Below are positions 2,818 to 5,472 of a DNA stretch of 5,472 nucleotides, piece by piece. The translations under genes and the position numbers were made by a program. Source of the stretch: an uncultured Pseudomonadota bacterium (GTDB lineage Bacteria > Myxococcota_A > UBA9042 > CAIXZC01). The notes beneath the pieces are model-generated. The model did no database searches, was not told the DNA's origin, and was given only the letters and a program-made list of their open reading frames with translations. The first letter of the stretch is position 1. The number at the start of each line of letters is the position of its first letter. The stretch spans positions 1-5,472 of the forward strand of contig CALGBT010000139.1 in assembly GCA_937884235.1 (NCBI GenBank), in the 5' to 3' direction.

Positions 2818-5472
2818 ATGACAGGTACCAGAATGCGGCGGCTATTTCTTGGCATGATCATTCTTGCCTTAGCTTGCTCCAATGGTGGAAATTCCGCCGA
2901 GGTTCTGAAGGATTCTGTAGACGCGTCTGACCTTTTGGCGATGGCGGACGATGTCAAGAGCGAGATCTGTACTCCAGATTGCGAGGGGAAGAACTGCGGT
3001 GGAAATGCGTGCGGAGGAGTCTGCGGTGAATGTACTCCTTTTAAGAAGGAATGTTCAGACGCTGGCGTCTGTGAGCCCTTTTCTTGCGTTAGCTCTGTAG
3101 ACTGCCCGGGCTCATTGGTTTGCGACAACGCCGTTGGAGAGTGCGTGGTCTGCGTGATTGACGCCGACTGTACTGATGGTGATTTCTGTGGTCCTGACGC
3201 AGAGTGTCACGGAACCTACGCCTGTAGCTCTGACAAGGACTGCAAAGATCTGGGGCTTGTCTGCGATTTCGCCCTTGAGATCTGCGTGGAATGCCTTCTA
3301 ACTGAGCAGTGTCTGACAGATGAGTATTGTTCGGAAGGCTTCTGCGTAGGAATCAAATGCTCGGTAGGGGAAACCAAATGCGAAGAAGGCGTTGTCCTAA
3401 GCTGCCTTGATGGCTCCGGCTGGCAGATTGTAGAAACCTGCGGCGAGGATGAGTACTGCGAGGGGGACACTTGTGAGGACTACGTGTGCGAGCCGGGCGG
3501 GACCTGGTGTGAGGGTAAGGTCTCTAAGGTTTGCAACGACGATGGAACGCAGATTCAATACGAGGAAGATTGCTCTCAGTCCGACAAACACTGCTTTCAA
3601 GGGGCGTGCCTGGACACAATATGTGAGCCCCAACAAGTCTTCTGCATAGATGGAGTAACGACCGCCACTTGCGCAGAAGACGGGATGTCTCTTGAAGAAG
3701 CAGCTTGCGACGAAGGTACCTTTTGCAATCTGGGATTCTGCCTCGACTGGGTTTGTTCCCCAAATTCCAGTTATTGCGATGGGACGCTAGCTGTCACCTG
3801 CAATAGCCTCGGCTCTAAAGTGGTGGCTCAAGTCGACTGCCATGGCTTGGACATGGTTTGCGTCGATGGAAGTTGCCTTGACCTTGAATGCGATCCGGGG
3901 TCTTCGTTTTGCTCGTCAATTGACGAATTGGCGAAGTGTAGTGAGGACGGCATGTCATCGACAACGGAGGCATGTAATCCAAAACACTCCTGCGTGGAGG
4001 TCGCGTGCGTGCCGTGGAATTGTCCTCCTGGCGAGCCCATGTGTAGCAATGGAGCGGCGACAGAATGCGACGAGGTGGGTCAAGGTCCAATGCCCGGTGG
4101 CGAGAATTGCGAGGCTCAGGACAAGACTTGCTCGGAGGGGCAGTGCCTGGACTGTTCTCCCTCGTGTGATGGACTCGATTGTGGAGACGATGGTTGCGGT
4201 GGTAGCTGTGGGGAGTGCGACAAGGGACAGGTCTGCATAAGCGGAAAATGTCCTCCCGAAGGGATGGAGTGTGATGACGGCAACGACGTTGAATGGGACG
4301 GTTGTACTAACGGCAAGGTTGGTGAGTTCATCGTTTCTTTGGGGCTGAACGGTGATCAAAATAGCGCCTCTATCTCCGTCTCCCCTGACGATAACATCGG
4401 TGTAGCGTGGATGTCAGAGTCTGACGACGAGGGGGATATTTTCGCTCGCATCATCTCGGGAGGAACGGCACCGGTCACACCGCCTTTCAAAGTGAACAGT
4501 GAGGAACTGCTACAGCAGAGTTCACCGTCTATAGCCTTCGGTTCGGACAGTTCTTTCGCGGTGGTGTGGCAGGCTGCTGAAAGTACCGAAAACATCTTCA
4601 AGGACATCAGAGGTAGATGCTTCTCTCAGGACAGTTCTCCTCTTGGAAACGAGTTCACGGTGAACGCAAATCAGTCCAATTCTCAAACCACCCCTAGTAT
4701 TGTGGCTCTTTCGAACGGTAACTATGTAGTCGCGTGGACGAGCAAATTCCAGGAAGGAGTGCCCAACGGAGGGACCGGAATATTTGCTCGAGTTCTGGCT
4801 GGCGACTGCACCCCAGTTGGTCAGGATTTGCATTTGAATAGCTTCTCAATCGGGAATCAACATGCCGTTGATCTTTCGCCTATGGAGGATGGGTTCGTAG
4901 CAGTATGGGCCGGTGTTGCTCCTGGGGACGATGATGGAGGTGTGACATGGAGTCGGTTTAACAGTGACGGGATTCCAACAAGTGACCAGTTCTCCCCGCA
5001 TCAGGAGGTGCCCGGCGGGCAGTCGGAGCCAGCCATCGCAACCGCGGGAAGCAGTGCCTGGGTTCTTTGGACAACTGCGCCTCCTGGCGAATGGAATCCA
5101 AGTGTCAGCGCTCGGAAGTTGGATTCCAGCGGGAGCTTCCTGACGGACGAGTTGTCATTGAGTTCTCCCTCAGGAAAGGAACAGATTGGCCCGTCTGTTG
5201 CCGTGACAAAGACTGGAAATACCTTAGCCGCATGGATGGGTAAAGGAAAAGATGGCGACGGTTATGGAGTTGTCTACCGGATCATAGATGCCGACGATAA
5301 CTTGTCCTCGGAGCTGCTTGCCAATAGCTTTGGCTCCGGTTGGCAGGGCAACGTGGAAGTCGTGTCCAGACCCGATGGCTCCTTCGCCATGGTGTGGGTG
5401 AGTGAGGGTCAAGTTGGCGACGAAAGGCACGTCTTCATGCTGTATGTCGACGAGGTAGGTGCCGCTATCTAC
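2818..5472 (+). CDS. Large cysteine-rich, propeller-repeat lipoprotein (3' end beyond the window)
   Basis: The frame stays open for 885 codons to the window edge without a stop. The N-terminus is a lipoprotein signal: RMRR (5-8), a hydrophobic run to residue 19, and the lipobox-like ALAC with C20 as the likely lipidated residue. The mature protein is therefore probably anchored in a membrane and exposed outside the cytoplasm. An acidic linker (21-50) leads to a region with about 70 cysteines (51-500). This opens with a C-x3-C...CGG-x-CG-x-C motif (51-72), continues with irregular cysteine pairs to 180, then has six tandem six-cysteine repeats (181-445), a second CGDDGCGGSCGEC motif (455-467) and a DUF4215-like C-DDGN-x5-DGC (485-496). 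From 503 on, seven beta-propeller-like blades of 53-58 residues follow. Related proteins are common in Myxococcota-like genomes and have no established function; adhesion or binding at the surface is a guess. A paralogous fragment lies at 509-859 on the other strand. Confidence 0.93.
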   Translation, partial: MTGTRMRRLFLGMIILALACSNGGNSAEVLKDSVDASDLLAMADDVKSEICTPDCEGKNCGGNACGGVCGECTPFKKECSDAGVCEPFSCVSSVDCPGSLVCDNAVGECVVCVIDADCTDGDFCGPDAECHGTYACSSDKDCKDLGLVCDFALEICVECLLTEQCLTDEYCSEGFCVGIKCSVGETKCEEGVVLSCLDGSGWQIVETCGEDEYCEGDTCEDYVCEPGGTWCEGKVSKVCNDDGTQIQYEEDCSQSDKHCFQGACLDTICEPQQVFCIDGVTTATCAEDGMSLEEAACDEGTFCNLGFCLDWVCSPNSSYCDGTLAVTCNSLGSKVVAQVDCHGLDMVCVDGSCLDLECDPGSSFCSSIDELAKCSEDGMSSTTEACNPKHSCVEVACVPWNCPPGEPMCSNGAATECDEVGQGPMPGGENCEAQDKTCSEGQCLDCSPSCDGLDCGDDGCGGSCGECDKGQVCISGKCPPEGMECDDGNDVEWDGCTNGKVGEFIVSLGLNGDQNSASISVSPDDNIGVAWMSESDDEGDIFARIISGGTAPVTPPFKVNSEELLQQSSPSIAFGSDSSFAVVWQAAESTENIFKDIRGRCFSQDSSPLGNEFTVNANQSNSQTTPSIVALSNGNYVVAWTSKFQEGVPNGGTGIFARVLAGDCTPVGQDLHLNSFSIGNQHAVDLSPMEDGFVAVWAGVAPGDDDGGVTWSRFNSDGIPTSDQFSPHQEVPGGQSEPAIATAGSSAWVLWTTAPPGEWNPSVSARKLDSSGSFLTDELSLSSPSGKEQIGPSVAVTKTGNTLAAWMGKGKDGDGYGVVYRIIDADDNLSSELLANSFGSGWQGNVEVVSRPDGSFAMVWVSEGQVGDERHVFMLYVDEVGAAIY
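3358..4152 (+). repeat. Six tandem six-cysteine repeats within the lipoprotein
   Basis: Residues 181-223, 224-268, 269-312, 313-357, 358-401 and 402-445 form six adjacent units of 43-45 residues. Each has exactly six cysteines in the pattern C-x6-C-x7/8-C-x11/13-C-x5/6-C-x3/4-C, usually starting C-x-P-G/N and often ending G-x-C-L-D. The first unit is the least typical (CSVGETKC). Even cysteine number and regular spacing suggest three disulfides per unit, consistent with folding outside the cytoplasm. Copies are diverged in sequence, so the expansion is old rather than recent. Confidence 0.85.
4324..5472 (+). repeat. Seven propeller-like blades within the lipoprotein
   Basis: Units start at residues 503, 556, 612, 670, 724, 778 and 832, with lengths 53, 56, 58, 54, 54, 54 and 54. 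Each has an E/D/P/Q-L/F entry, a middle hydrophobic strand ending in W (for example VVAW, AVVW, MVW), a D/G-rich loop and a closing R-x or similar strand. This matches the repeated strands of a WD-like or FG-GAP-like beta-propeller in general character, but the exact family is not certain from sequence alone. The window ends exactly at the end of the seventh unit, so seven blades could close one propeller or more could follow. Confidence 0.75.

Noticed and set aside
2625..4359. Several long minus-strand frames opposite the lipoprotein gene
   Set aside because: They are shadows of the cysteine-rich coding strand, with low-complexity S/P/Q/H-rich translations and no starts of their own.

Overview
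The window looks like chromosomal DNA of a deltaproteobacterial-type organism (Myxococcota, Bradymonadota or a related group). This rests on protein style: a cysteine-rich lipoprotein with CG-x-DGCGG-x-CG-x-C and C-DDGN-x5-DGC motifs, followed by a repetitive beta-propeller-like region. No ribosomal or housekeeping marker is present, so the taxonomy is inference.

Layout from left to right. Positions 1-100 hold the first copy (R1) of a 100-bp direct repeat. Positions 103-880 contain no intact gene but do hold a decayed minus-strand fragment (about 509-859) of the same propeller family as the large gene at the right end. Positions 889-975 carry two perfect palindromes and a candidate promoter. 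They lead into a two-gene operon: an 84-codon small gene (989-1243) overlapping by 4 bp a nucleotidyltransferase-fold gene of the DUF6036/AbiEii-like type (1240-1845). This is a plausible toxin-antitoxin or abortive-infection module.

Positions 1846-2135 are a mobile-element junction. They contain a tandem GGTCACA pair, a good tRNA promoter (TTGACA-N17-TAGACA), the 5' half of a tRNA-Val(TAC) gene that stops matching just after the anticodon loop, 41 bp of other sequence, and the second repeat copy (R2). R1 and R2 are 2035 bp apart in the same orientation and each ends in the same GGTCACA pair with an 11-bp period. The simplest reading is that integrative elements entered a tRNA-Val gene at its anticodon loop, perhaps more than once, and that the pseudogene plus toxin-antitoxin-like segment is cargo or interstitial DNA. 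No integrase gene lies in the window.

Positions 2382-2804 encode a two-helix potassium-channel pore relic with an abnormal selectivity filter and a probable frameshift. Directly after it, starting at 2818 and running off the right edge, is the dominant gene: at least 885 codons of a secreted lipoprotein. It has about 70 cysteines in residues 51-500, including six tandem 43-45-residue six-cysteine repeats, then at least seven propeller blades of 53-58 residues.

Functionally the window combines a surface-exposed repeat protein and a dead paralogue with a defence/stability-type gene pair at a tRNA integration site, which is typical of an accessory region.
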